This document shows, piece by piece, positions 36,323 to 45,431 of a stretch of 64,000 nt of DNA. Location of the stretch: positions 1 to 64,000 of the forward strand of contig CBDHFQ010000008.1 of assembly GCA_965262565.1 (NCBI GenBank). The letters run 5' to 3'. The stretch comes from CBDHFQ01 sp965262565. Lineage in GTDB: Bacteria; Bacteroidota; Bacteroidia; J057. Each line of letters opens with the position of its first letter. The first letter of the stretch is position 1. A program made the translations under genes and the position numbers. Under the pieces are notes generated by a model. The model did not search any database, had not been told where the DNA came from, and saw only the letters and a program-made list of their open reading frames with translations.

Positions 36323-39300
36323 TAAATTTGGGAATCATTTTCTCATATTTTTGTATAATTTCTTTTAAATCCTTCATTTTGAAAGGCTTACTTAGATAAT
36401 CATCCATTCCTGCTGCTATACAATTCTCTCTATCGCTTGTTAATGCATTTGCCGTAAGGGCAATGATAAACGGTTGTTGGGCAGCTGGAAATTCTTCTCT
36501 GATTCTTTTGGTAGAGAGTAAGCCATCAAGTACGGGCATTTGCATATCCATCAGGACGATATTATATGGATATTTTTTTAATCTTTCAATGGCCTCCAGA
36601 CCATTATTCGCCACATCCACCTGATAGCCAATTTTTTCAACCATTTTGATGGCTAATTTTTGATTAACCTTGTTATCCTCTGCTAATAAAATTCTAATTT
36701 GAAATTGATTTTGTTCCAAGGTAGATGAAGTTTCAGTTGGGTTAACAATCTTATTAACCAGTTCAATTTTTTCTTTTTTGTTCGCTAATATCTCTTCAAT
36801 GCTTTGTAACAAGGCTTTATCCCTAATAGGTTTGGGAACCACAGCAGCAAACATCCTGCTTTCCTTCATCTTTTTAACATCATTAAGCTTACAAAGTAAA
36901 ATGACGGGTTCTTTGATATTTTCTTTTTTCAAGGTGGTAAGTAAACTTGAATCGATTGCTTGAGAACTTGAAAGATCAGTAATATGAAAGTCATAAATTC
37001 GTCCTGTCTCAAACAATTTACAGGCGAGCTTGTAGCTTACGGCTTCATCTACTTTAAGTCCCCAAGTTTGAAGCTTATACTTAAGATTTGCTCTTAGTAC
37101 ATCGTTTTGCTCTACAATTAGAACAGTTTTGCCGATCAGTAACGGGGAAGGATGGTAAATGGAATCTGATAGTTTTGCAGCATTCAGTACTTTACCTTTA
37201 ATATTGAAATAAAATTCTGCTCCTTTTCCTACTTCGCTATTGACCCCTATTTCACCCCCTAATAATTGTATTAATTGGGTGGATATAGCTAGACCTAAGC
37301 CTGTTCCTCCATATTTACGGGTGATAGAGGAATCCACTTGTGAAAAAGGTTGAAATAAGGTGGACTGTTTTTTTCGGGGGATGCCAATGCCCGAGTCTTT
37401 GATAAAAAAGGTGAGGTCACATAATTCTCCTTTAGAATAAGTATCAATTAAGTGATTAGTTAGCTTCAATCTGATAGAGATTTGTCCTTTATCTGTAAAT
37501 TTAATGGAATTTCCTATCAGGTTGATGAGTATTTGCCTTAAACGCACATCATCAGTTTCAATGATGAGGGGTATATCTGGAGCAATTTCGTGAAATAATT
37601 CAATAGGTTTTTCACTAATCTTTCCTGTAAATAAAGCAATTACCTCTTCTATCAGTTCTATTAAATTTACCTCCACTCTATTGATTTCCAGCTTTCCCGA
37701 TTCAATTTTTGAAAAATCTAGAATATTGTTAATAATGGAGAGGAGGTTCTCCCCTGATTTCTGAATGGTCTGTAGATAATCTTTTTGTTCAATTCTTAAA
37801 TTATCGTCATCCAACAATTCTGCCATACCCAATACACCATTCATAGGAGTGCGAATTTCATGAGACATATTAGCCAGGAACTCGCTTTTAGCTTTATTCG
37901 CTTCTTCGGCAGATTTCCTTGCTTTCATTTCCCTCTCAGTAGCAAGCGCTAATTCATGGGTTCTCTCACTCACTTTATGTGTCAATATTTTGTTTTGATT
38001 TCGGATTCTCCTTAACCTATACCAGTAAACGAGATAAATAAATACACCAACTGAGAAAGCCATAATAATTCTAAAGGACCATGTTTGCCAATAAGGAGGT
38101 AATACAGTTATTTTTAGAATTTTGAGATTCGTCCATTTACCTTCATGATTTGCTGCTTTCAACTCAAAAGCGTAATCTCCAGGGATTAGATTAGTATAAG
38201 TTGCTGATCTTTGAAAGTTGCTTGTGTTCCAATATTCTTCCAGGCCTCGAAGCCTATATGCTGCTTTACAATTTTTAGGTTGAAAGTGAGTAATAATAGA
38301 AAAATCAATACTCAGAATATTATAGTTATATGGGATAGCAATGGAGTCTGTATGATTAAGTGTTTTAGATAGAATAGGTTCGCCTAAAAATGGATCATCA
38401 TGATTAATTAATATTGTTTTATTCTCCAGTTTGAGATCATTTAATGTTAGTTTAGGTAGCGCATAAGTCGATTTAAATTTATTAGGGTGAAATCGAACAT
38501 AGCCATTATCTCCTCCATAATATATTGTGCCATCAGCATGTTGAAATTTTCCTCCATCAAAATGATTATTTCCCTTGATTCCATCAGATTCACTAAAAAC
38601 AGTAAAATGTTTAATACTTGGATTATATCTTGCTATTCCTGGATTGGTACTTACCCAAATATTATGTAAATGGTCTATTATTAATCCAGAAACATTTAAA
38701 TTAGGTAAGCCTGCATTTAGACCTATGGGGTGGAATATCCCCGTCTTTCTATCCATATACTGCAATCCCTGGATAGATCCCACCCAAATTTTATCTTTAT
38801 CGATTGCAACGGACCTAAAATGCTTATTTTTAAGAGATAAAGGGTCCTCTGGAACGGAGAGATGTGAGGTACAATAAATACTATCCCAGGAATATATATC
38901 TATTTCCAATAAACCTGCTTCTCTTGTTCCAATCCACAACTTACCCTTCTCATCAAATCCTAAATCATCGATTGATAAGATAGGCAGAGCCCCGGGTTTA
39001 TCAGGATTAGGACGATAAAATTTATAATCAAATGTTTGAGGGTTGATTCTGATCAGTCCTTCATCTGAGCTAATGAATACATCTCCTTCCTTGCTTCGTT
39101 CAAAGTCGTAAATAGCAGTAAAGTTATTGTTGTCTGGATTTTGTAATAGATAATTTTTTATAGAAAGATCATAAATATTTATGATGCTTAATCCTCTAAG
39201 TGTCCCTACCCAGATTTGGTCGTCCTGAGTATATAGAGAAAGAACTTTATTTCCTCTAATTGACTGATTTAATGAAGGATTATGTCGGAATATTCGTTGT

Positions 39301-40553
39301 TCAGAAGTTTGCTCATTCACTCTTATGAGACCATTATCCTGGGTACCTAACCATAGAAATCCTAATGAATCTTTAGTAATAGCATTTATTCCTGTAGGGG
39401 CAGCTCCACATTCAGCATATAAAGCGGGAGAAAAAAGTGCCCTGTCAATGTCGTATTTAGCTAATCCCCCTTCGCAGGCTATCCATATGATATTTTCGGA
39501 AGAAGTGAAAAAATATCGAATTTGGTTGGTGGGAAGAGAGGTATTCGAGCCAGAAACTTTTCTGACATAAGTAATCTCTGATTGTTCCAGTTGCTCAGTA
39601 AGGCCAAGAGATGAGTCTTCAGGTAACTGAATGATACTCAATCCATCTTCTGAAGCAACCCAAATCCTTTGATAGCTATCTTCAGTTATATTAAAAATTT
39701 TGGATCCTATTTTTCTTTTTTGAATGTCTGAGAAATGATGCCATTTATTATCAGGATCGTCCAAGTCTTTTACGATCAATCCATTACCGAAAGTTCCTGC
39801 CCAAATTCGGCCTTTGCTATCATGGTGCATTCCCCAAATCCCCTCATCAAAAGGATCATTCGCTTCGAGATCTTTATGGAGATATTTTATAAATGTGAGA
39901 TTATTTAATTCCCCTGAATAATGATTTCTGTTCACTTTATGAGTCGGCCCCCCCCAGGTGCCGAACCAAATATCTCCATTAGCATCTTTGGAAAGTTGTA
40001 AAACTGATGAAGAATATAATTGATCAGGTTTAGCGTCATCTGAAGAATAATTATAAAATTTACCTGAGTGGATTTCTAACACACTAAGGCCTTTTTCTGT
40101 CCCAATCCAGATATTTCCTTCTGGTCCCTCGACCAGTGTCAGAATTTCATCGTGGATAATGGAGTGATTATCGTTGGGGTCATGTTTGAAGTAAGAAATT
40201 TCATGAGTTTGGTAATCAATTCGATTCAATCCTCCTCCCTGAGTTCCTACCCAAATGTTACCACTTCTATCTGTCAATAATGCTTTTATTATATTGTTGT
40301 TTAGATAGGATCCTTTGACTTTGGTGGTATCAAATTGATACATGCTTTGAAAAATTGATCCGTCAAACCTGCTTAACCCATTTGCAGATCCTATCCAGAT
40401 AAATCCCTCAGCATCTTCTGTGATAGCGTATATCATGTTAGACCCTAACCCTTGCTCCACAAAATAAGATTCAAATTGAAAACTTAAGTTCTGGCAGTAT
40501 CCTGATGATACGAAACACAAAAAGAAGCTTAGCCCAATTAAAATGCTTTTCAT
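36303..40553 (-). CDS. Hybrid two-component sensor kinase with periplasmic double propeller (array member 1)
   Basis: 1416 aa. Signal peptide (to about 20, SSGYC), then about 14 two-component-regulator propeller repeats (EDAEGFIWIGSANGLSRFDG type) forming a periplasmic ligand-sensing pair of propellers to about 720. A Y_Y_Y domain (YRLRGLEEYW, FELKAANHEGKW) leads to one membrane helix near 840 and a coiled coil. The kinase has SEFLANMSHEIRTPMNG with phospho-acceptor His898 and GGTGLGLAIS. A first receiver (LIVEQNDVLR, about 1150-1270) lacks the acidic Asp pair, and a second (LLAEDNKVNQ) carries phospho-acceptor Asp1336 in LMDMQMP. There is no AraC DNA-binding domain, unlike classic HTCS regulators, so output must pass to another protein. 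Confidence 0.95.
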   Translation of the reverse strand: MKSILIGLSFFLCFVSSGYCQNLSFQFESYFVEQGLGSNMIYAITEDAEGFIWIGSANGLSRFDGSIFQSMYQFDTTKVKGSYLNNNIIKALLTDRSGNIWVGTQGGGLNRIDYQTHEISYFKHDPNDNHSIIHDEILTLVEGPEGNIWIGTEKGLSVLEIHSGKFYNYSSDDAKPDQLYSSSVLQLSKDANGDIWFGTWGGPTHKVNRNHYSGELNNLTFIKYLHKDLEANDPFDEGIWGMHHDSKGRIWAGTFGNGLIVKDLDDPDNKWHHFSDIQKRKIGSKIFNITEDSYQRIWVASEDGLSIIQLPEDSSLGLTEQLEQSEITYVRKVSGSNTSLPTNQIRYFFTSSENIIWIACEGGLAKYDIDRALFSPALYAECGAAPTGINAITKDSLGFLWLGTQDNGLIRVNEQTSEQRIFRHNPSLNQSIRGNKVLSLYTQDDQIWVGTLRGLSIINIYDLSIKNYLLQNPDNNNFTAIYDFERSKEGDVFISSDEGLIRINPQTFDYKFYRPNPDKPGALPILSIDDLGFDEKGKLWIGTREAGLLEIDIYSWDSIYCTSHLSVPEDPLSLKNKHFRSVAIDKDKIWVGSIQGLQYMDRKTGIFHPIGLNAGLPNLNVSGLIIDHLHNIWVSTNPGIARYNPSIKHFTVFSESDGIKGNNHFDGGKFQHADGTIYYGGDNGYVRFHPNKFKSTYALPKLTLNDLKLENKTILINHDDPFLGEPILSKTLNHTDSIAIPYNYNILSIDFSIITHFQPKNCKAAYRLRGLEEYWNTSNFQRSATYTNLIPGDYAFELKAANHEGKWTNLKILKITVLPPYWQTWSFRIIMAFSVGVFIYLVYWYRLRRIRNQNKILTHKVSERTHELALATEREMKARKSAEEANKAKSEFLANMSHEIRTPMNGVLGMAELLDDDNLRIEQKDYLQTIQKSGENLLSIINNILDFSKIESGKLEINRVEVNLIELIEEVIALFTGKISEKPIELFHEIAPDIPLIIETDDVRLRQILINLIGNSIKFTDKGQISIRLKLTNHLIDTYSKGELCDLTFFIKDSGIGIPRKKQSTLFQPFSQVDSSITRKYGGTGLGLAISTQLIQLLGGEIGVNSEVGKGAEFYFNIKGKVLNAAKLSDSIYHPSPLLIGKTVLIVEQNDVLRANLKYKLQTWGLKVDEAVSYKLACKLFETGRIYDFHITDLSSSQAIDSSLLTTLKKENIKEPVILLCKLNDVKKMKESRMFAAVVPKPIRDKALLQSIEEILANKKEKIELVNKIVNPTETSSTLEQNQFQIRILLAEDNKVNQKLAIKMVEKIGYQVDVANNGLEAIERLKKYPYNIVLMDMQMPVLDGLLSTKRIREEFPAAQQPFIIALTANALTSDRENCIAAGMDDYLSKPFKMKDLKEIIQKYEKMIPKFTNSSKT

Positions 40554-40865
40554 AAGAAAACGATAAACTCTTAAAAAAAATACAGGATTAAGCTCAATCC
40601 TTAAGGAGGGCTTTGGACAGTTTCTTGCTTGTGTAAAATTTTCCTGAAAGTTTGTGGTTTTATTAATTACCCAGCTAGGATGATTAATAGAAAAATGTAT
40701 TATGGTAATTCCTGTTTTTTATTTTATTTAAGCAAAACGAAGATATTTATTCCTTATAAGTACCACTCAGGGAATGGCTTGTCTTTGGTTTTTATCTAAG
40801 TAGCAAACCAAATTCACGGTATTTTAGAGATGTCTCGAATTTAAGTTAATTGCCTTTTGAGCTGA
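40554..40865. other. Intergenic region between sensor kinases 1 and 2
   Basis: About 310 bp, AT-rich. A 7-bp inverted repeat AATTACC (40665-40671) / GGTAATT (40704-40710) is present but weak. No gene or terminator is convincing. Confidence 0.3.
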
Positions 40866-43800
40866 CTAAACTTGATTGTTGTACTTTTCAAGCATTATTT
40901 GAAGATCCAACATTTTAAATGGTTTACTCAAATAATCATCCATACCAGCCTCCAAACATCTATCTTTATCACTTTTTAATGCATTAGCAGTTAGTGCAAT
41001 GATATAAGGTTGTTTATCACCAGGGAACTCTCTACGAATTTTTTTAGTAGTGAGTATACCATCTAATTCAGGCATCTGAACATCCATTAGGATGAGATCA
41101 TAAGGATATTGATATAATTTTTCTATAGCTTCAAGTCCATTGTTGGCTATATCTGCCTTATAACCAATTTTTTGGAGCATGATTAATGCTAATTTTTGAT
41201 TGACTTTATTATCTTCTGCCAGGAGAATACTTAATGCTTGCTGTTTTGAATGTGAAGAAAGGGAGGAGGTGGAAGTATCATTCAACTTTGAGATCTCATT
41301 CTCCCTGGGAAAGATAATTTTTTCGATTTCCCGATGGAGAACTTTATTGCGGATCGGTTTTGATACTACAGCCTGAAATATGTTGGTGTTTTTCATCTCT
41401 TTCACTATATCTAATTTACATAGCAAAATAACTGGGATTCCTGTATCATTCCCATCTAGTTTCTTTACAGACAATGATTGTTCCGATTCCCAGGAAGCTA
41501 AGTCTATAAGGATAACATCTGGATGTAATTCCTTAATTAGATGCGAAATTTGATTGGTTGAATTAGTTGAAGTAAATGTATCGATTACCTGCAGGTCCCA
41601 GGATCTAAGCTTCTGGGCTAAATTTTTTCTTAGGGAAGCATTTTGTTCAACCAGCAAGACTTTCTTTCCGCCAAATAGGATGGGTTTAAGGTATAAAGAT
41701 GGTGTTTCTTTCTCGGGATAGATTACTTTCGCCTTAATATTAAAGTAAAATTCAGTGCCTTTTTTCAGTTCACTTTTTACACCGATCTGACCTCCCATCA
41801 ATGTTACGAGCTGTTTTGAAATGGCTAATCCAAGGCCTGTTCCTCCATATTTACGTGTAATAGATGAATCTACCTGGGAAAAAGGTTTAAACAGTGTTGC
41901 TTGTTTTTCTTTAGATATTCCTATGCCTGTATCTTTTACTACAAAGGTGAGATTAACTGTATCTATTAGAGCATCTTGTTCTGATGTGTGTTCAGTCAGA
42001 TGCAATTTGACAATAATTTCTCCAAAGCTAGTGAATTTAACGGCATTTCCCAGTAAATTGATTAATACCTGTCTTAGCCTTAAATCATCTGCTTCTATAC
42101 AAATAGGTACATCAGAATGAATTTCATGGAATATTTCAATAGGTTTACTGCTTATGTTTCCACTAAATAAAGAAATTACTTCTTCTACAAGTTCTAATAG
42201 GTGTACAGGAGTTGGGTCCAGTACTAATTTTCCTGATTCAATTTTAGAAAAATCAAGAATATGGTTAATAATAGCTAATAAATTTTCACCCGATTTTCTA
42301 ATGGTTCGAACATAGTCTTTTTGTTCCAGATTTAACCGCTCGTCATCGAGTAATTCTGCCATCCCTAAAACACCATTCATAGGAGTTCGAATTTCGTGGG
42401 ACATATTAGCAAGAAATTCACTTTTGGCCTGGTTGGCATCTTCTGCTAGTTTCCGAGCATTCATTTCTCTTTCCGTAGCCAGATTAAGTTCATGGGTTCT
42501 CTCTTTCACTTTTTGGGACAAAGCTTTATTCTGAGCTCGTATTTGACTTATTCGATACCAATAAATAAGATATATGAAAGCACAAACTGAAAGAAAGGAA
42601 ATAATACGAAAGGGCCAGGTTTTCCAATACGGAGGTAATACCGTAATATGCAATGTTTTAGTTTCGGTCCAAACTCCTTCATGATTGGCTGCCCTCATTT
42701 CAAAGATGTAATGTCCCGGAAGAAGATTCGTATAAGTTGCAGACCTTTGATGAGAAGAGGTGTTCCATTTTCGCTCTAATCCATTTAAACGATAGGATAA
42801 TTTACAGTCTTTTGGAAAAAAAAAGTTCAATAATGAAAAGTCAATACTAAAAAGACCATGTTTATAGGATATTGTGATCGAATCGGTTGTGTTTAATGAT
42901 TGGTTGAGTACTGGCTTACCTAAATATTGATCATTCCGATGCACCACTACTGGTTCGCCTTCTAATTTCAATTGATTGAAGACCACCTTGGGAAGTGGAA
43001 AATCAAAATCATAATCTTTTGGGTGGAAGCGTACAAATCCATTATTTCCACCATAATATATGGTTCCATCTTTATCTTGCATCATTCCCCCAGAAAAGTG
43101 ATTAGTGCTTTTTAAGCCATTCTCCTTACTAAAAATTGTAAAATGCCTTAGTCTAGGATTGAATCTTGCCAGTCCAGTATTTATCCCTACCCAAAGATTT
43201 TCTTTTTGATCAATGTTTATATTATTGATGATTAAGGTAGGTAGTCCTTCCGCAATGCCGATAGATGTAAACTTACCAGTAACTCTACTCATTGATTGTA
43301 GTCCCTGATAAGTACCTACCCATATATGATGACCATCTACTGCGACAGAATGATAGCTTTTGTTTTTCAAAGATAAAGGATCCTCAGGGAAACTGAGGTG
43401 GGGAATACAATGAATACTGTCTTTTGAAATCCATCTAATCTCTACCAGCCCTCTATTTTGCGTACAGGCCCATAGGGTAAATTTAGATTCTGACAGAATT
43501 TCATTGAGTTCATTATCAGGCAAACTTCCAATATTTTCTGGAACGTGTCTAAAAAACTGATATTTCATAGATGCTGGATCCACTCGAATCAATCCTTCAT
43601 AAGAGGCAATATATACTGTTCCCTCGTCATCGGTTTCAATATCATGAATCGAAGTAACATTGTTATTATCTGGATTAGGCAAATAATAATTTTTTATGCT
43701 GAAACTTCTTGCATTTAACGTGCTTAGGCCATTCTCTGTACCTATCCAAATATGATCTCCTACAGCTAGCAGTGCCCGTATTTCTCCTTGTAGAATGGAC

Positions 43801-45089
43801 TGGGTATTACCTGCTTCATATTTGAAAACTGTTTTTTCTTGTGTCTTCTCATTAAATCTAATCAAGCCTTCTTTCCATGTTCCTACCCACAAATAGCCTA
43901 ATGGACCTCTACAAAAGGAACTAACTGAAATGGGATCTTTTCCACCTTCAGCGGATAATAATGGAGTAAAAAGGGAGCTATTTTCATCATATTTTGCAAA
44001 TCCCCCTTCAAAAGCAGCCCAGATAATTCCGTTTTTGGATTGACATAAATATCGCGCCTGATCTACCAAGAGACCATGATCGGAACCCGGTAAAGACTGT
44101 AAATTGGTGATATTTGCTTTCTCAATTTTTTGGGACAAGCTGGTATTAGGCTGATCATCTATTTCAATTATACTGATTCCTCCACTCGAAGCTAGCCATA
44201 TTCGTCCCTTATGATCTTCAATAATTGAAAATATGATAATTCCTGTTTTATTATATTGCGGATTACTGACCCGAATCCAGCCATTTGCTGGTTTATTTAA
44301 ATCTTTCACAATCAGACCTCTCCCGTAAGTTCCGGCCCAAATTCGATTCTTGCTGTCAACACAGAGCCCCCATGTGGCTTTGTTTTTTGGATTAATTGAT
44401 TCAAAATCTTTATCTGGATGTCTTTCGAAGGATAACTCATCCAACTTATCGGGATTTCTGTCCCAAATAATCTTGTGAACAGGGCCACCCCAAGTGCTAA
44501 ACCAAATATCTCCTTTAACATCTTTTACAAGAGAAATTACTGCTGAAGCATATATTTTAAAAGGGTTTTGCTTATCAGCATAATGATTGTAAAATTTGCC
44601 TGAAGACAATTCCAGAACGCTAATCCCTCTTTCTGTTCCTACCCATATATTTCCTTTTGGTCCTTCTATAATAGATAATATTTCATCATGGCTAATACTA
44701 TGAGGATCAACTGGGTCATGTCTGAAATGTGTGATAAGATTTGTTTTTCTATCGATTCGATTTAATCCTCCTCCCTGAGTTCCAACCCATATATTTCCTG
44801 CTTTGTCTGTAAAGAGTGTTTTTATGGTATTATGACTCAGATAAGTACCTTCGATTTTTGTTGTATCATATTTATACATGGTTTGAAAAACAGATCCGTC
44901 GAATCTACTCAAGCCGTAAGCTGTACCTACCCAAATAAATCCCTCTTTATCTTCCGTAATGGTATAAATCATATCAGAGGACAGGCCATCTCTTATATTA
45001 AAGGATTCAAATTTAACATGAGGGTTTTGATTAAAACCCTTTAGCGAGAAAATTAGAATAAGACTTAAAACCCAATAAATCCTTATCAT
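40866..45089 (-). CDS. Hybrid two-component sensor kinase with periplasmic double propeller (array member 2)
   Basis: 1407 aa, with the same architecture and nearly the same residue numbering as its neighbours. Signal peptide (to about 20), propeller repeats (EDKEGFIWVGTAYGLSRFDG), Y_Y_Y domain (YRLNGLERKWNTS), one transmembrane helix near 840, HisKA with His898 in NMSHEIRTPMNG, HATPase_c with GGTGLGLAIS, a degenerate receiver (LLVEQNASLR; Asp kept in VILIDLASW and Lys in VSKPIR) and an intact receiver with Asp1336 in LMDVQMPELDG. It ends a few residues after the receiver (LEKYNNQV), so no DNA-binding domain. Two tracts in the second receiver (40924-40982, 41020-41090) and one near the N-terminus (44832-44882) are identical at the DNA level to array member 3. 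Confidence 0.95.
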   Translation of the reverse strand: MIRIYWVLSLILIFSLKGFNQNPHVKFESFNIRDGLSSDMIYTITEDKEGFIWVGTAYGLSRFDGSVFQTMYKYDTTKIEGTYLSHNTIKTLFTDKAGNIWVGTQGGGLNRIDRKTNLITHFRHDPVDPHSISHDEILSIIEGPKGNIWVGTERGISVLELSSGKFYNHYADKQNPFKIYASAVISLVKDVKGDIWFSTWGGPVHKIIWDRNPDKLDELSFERHPDKDFESINPKNKATWGLCVDSKNRIWAGTYGRGLIVKDLNKPANGWIRVSNPQYNKTGIIIFSIIEDHKGRIWLASSGGISIIEIDDQPNTSLSQKIEKANITNLQSLPGSDHGLLVDQARYLCQSKNGIIWAAFEGGFAKYDENSSLFTPLLSAEGGKDPISVSSFCRGPLGYLWVGTWKEGLIRFNEKTQEKTVFKYEAGNTQSILQGEIRALLAVGDHIWIGTENGLSTLNARSFSIKNYYLPNPDNNNVTSIHDIETDDEGTVYIASYEGLIRVDPASMKYQFFRHVPENIGSLPDNELNEILSESKFTLWACTQNRGLVEIRWISKDSIHCIPHLSFPEDPLSLKNKSYHSVAVDGHHIWVGTYQGLQSMSRVTGKFTSIGIAEGLPTLIINNINIDQKENLWVGINTGLARFNPRLRHFTIFSKENGLKSTNHFSGGMMQDKDGTIYYGGNNGFVRFHPKDYDFDFPLPKVVFNQLKLEGEPVVVHRNDQYLGKPVLNQSLNTTDSITISYKHGLFSIDFSLLNFFFPKDCKLSYRLNGLERKWNTSSHQRSATYTNLLPGHYIFEMRAANHEGVWTETKTLHITVLPPYWKTWPFRIISFLSVCAFIYLIYWYRISQIRAQNKALSQKVKERTHELNLATEREMNARKLAEDANQAKSEFLANMSHEIRTPMNGVLGMAELLDDERLNLEQKDYVRTIRKSGENLLAIINHILDFSKIESGKLVLDPTPVHLLELVEEVISLFSGNISSKPIEIFHEIHSDVPICIEADDLRLRQVLINLLGNAVKFTSFGEIIVKLHLTEHTSEQDALIDTVNLTFVVKDTGIGISKEKQATLFKPFSQVDSSITRKYGGTGLGLAISKQLVTLMGGQIGVKSELKKGTEFYFNIKAKVIYPEKETPSLYLKPILFGGKKVLLVEQNASLRKNLAQKLRSWDLQVIDTFTSTNSTNQISHLIKELHPDVILIDLASWESEQSLSVKKLDGNDTGIPVILLCKLDIVKEMKNTNIFQAVVSKPIRNKVLHREIEKIIFPRENEISKLNDTSTSSLSSHSKQQALSILLAEDNKVNQKLALIMLQKIGYKADIANNGLEAIEKLYQYPYDLILMDVQMPELDGILTTKKIRREFPGDKQPYIIALTANALKSDKDRCLEAGMDDYLSKPFKMLDLQIMLEKYNNQV

Positions 45090-45431
45090 ACCGCAGATCT
45101 GATTCTATCTTATACTAGTAAATTTTATTGATTTAAAACTATTAAGACGTTATGATTTATTTCATACGTAGTATTTATGAATAAAAAAGACATAAAATAA
45201 ATATTAAATTAATGCGGATGATAATATGGCCTATTTAGTTATAGTACTAAATTGATGGCCTTTTAAGGTTAAATATGATTTATATATGGCTATCTTTTCC
45301 AAAACTTCTTCATGTAAGATCGGGTAGGTATTACTACTGGATATTTTTTATGGAATATTAAATGATTAAATCCCTTTCCTACTGTGACTGGCGCTAACTA
45401 TTATTATGATGTAATATCATGATAATGTATT
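45090..45431. other. Intergenic region between sensor kinases 2 and 3
   Basis: About 340 bp, very AT-rich. I see no ORF, clear hairpin terminator or repeat shared with the other kinase intergenic region. It presumably contains the promoter of array member 2. Confidence 0.3.
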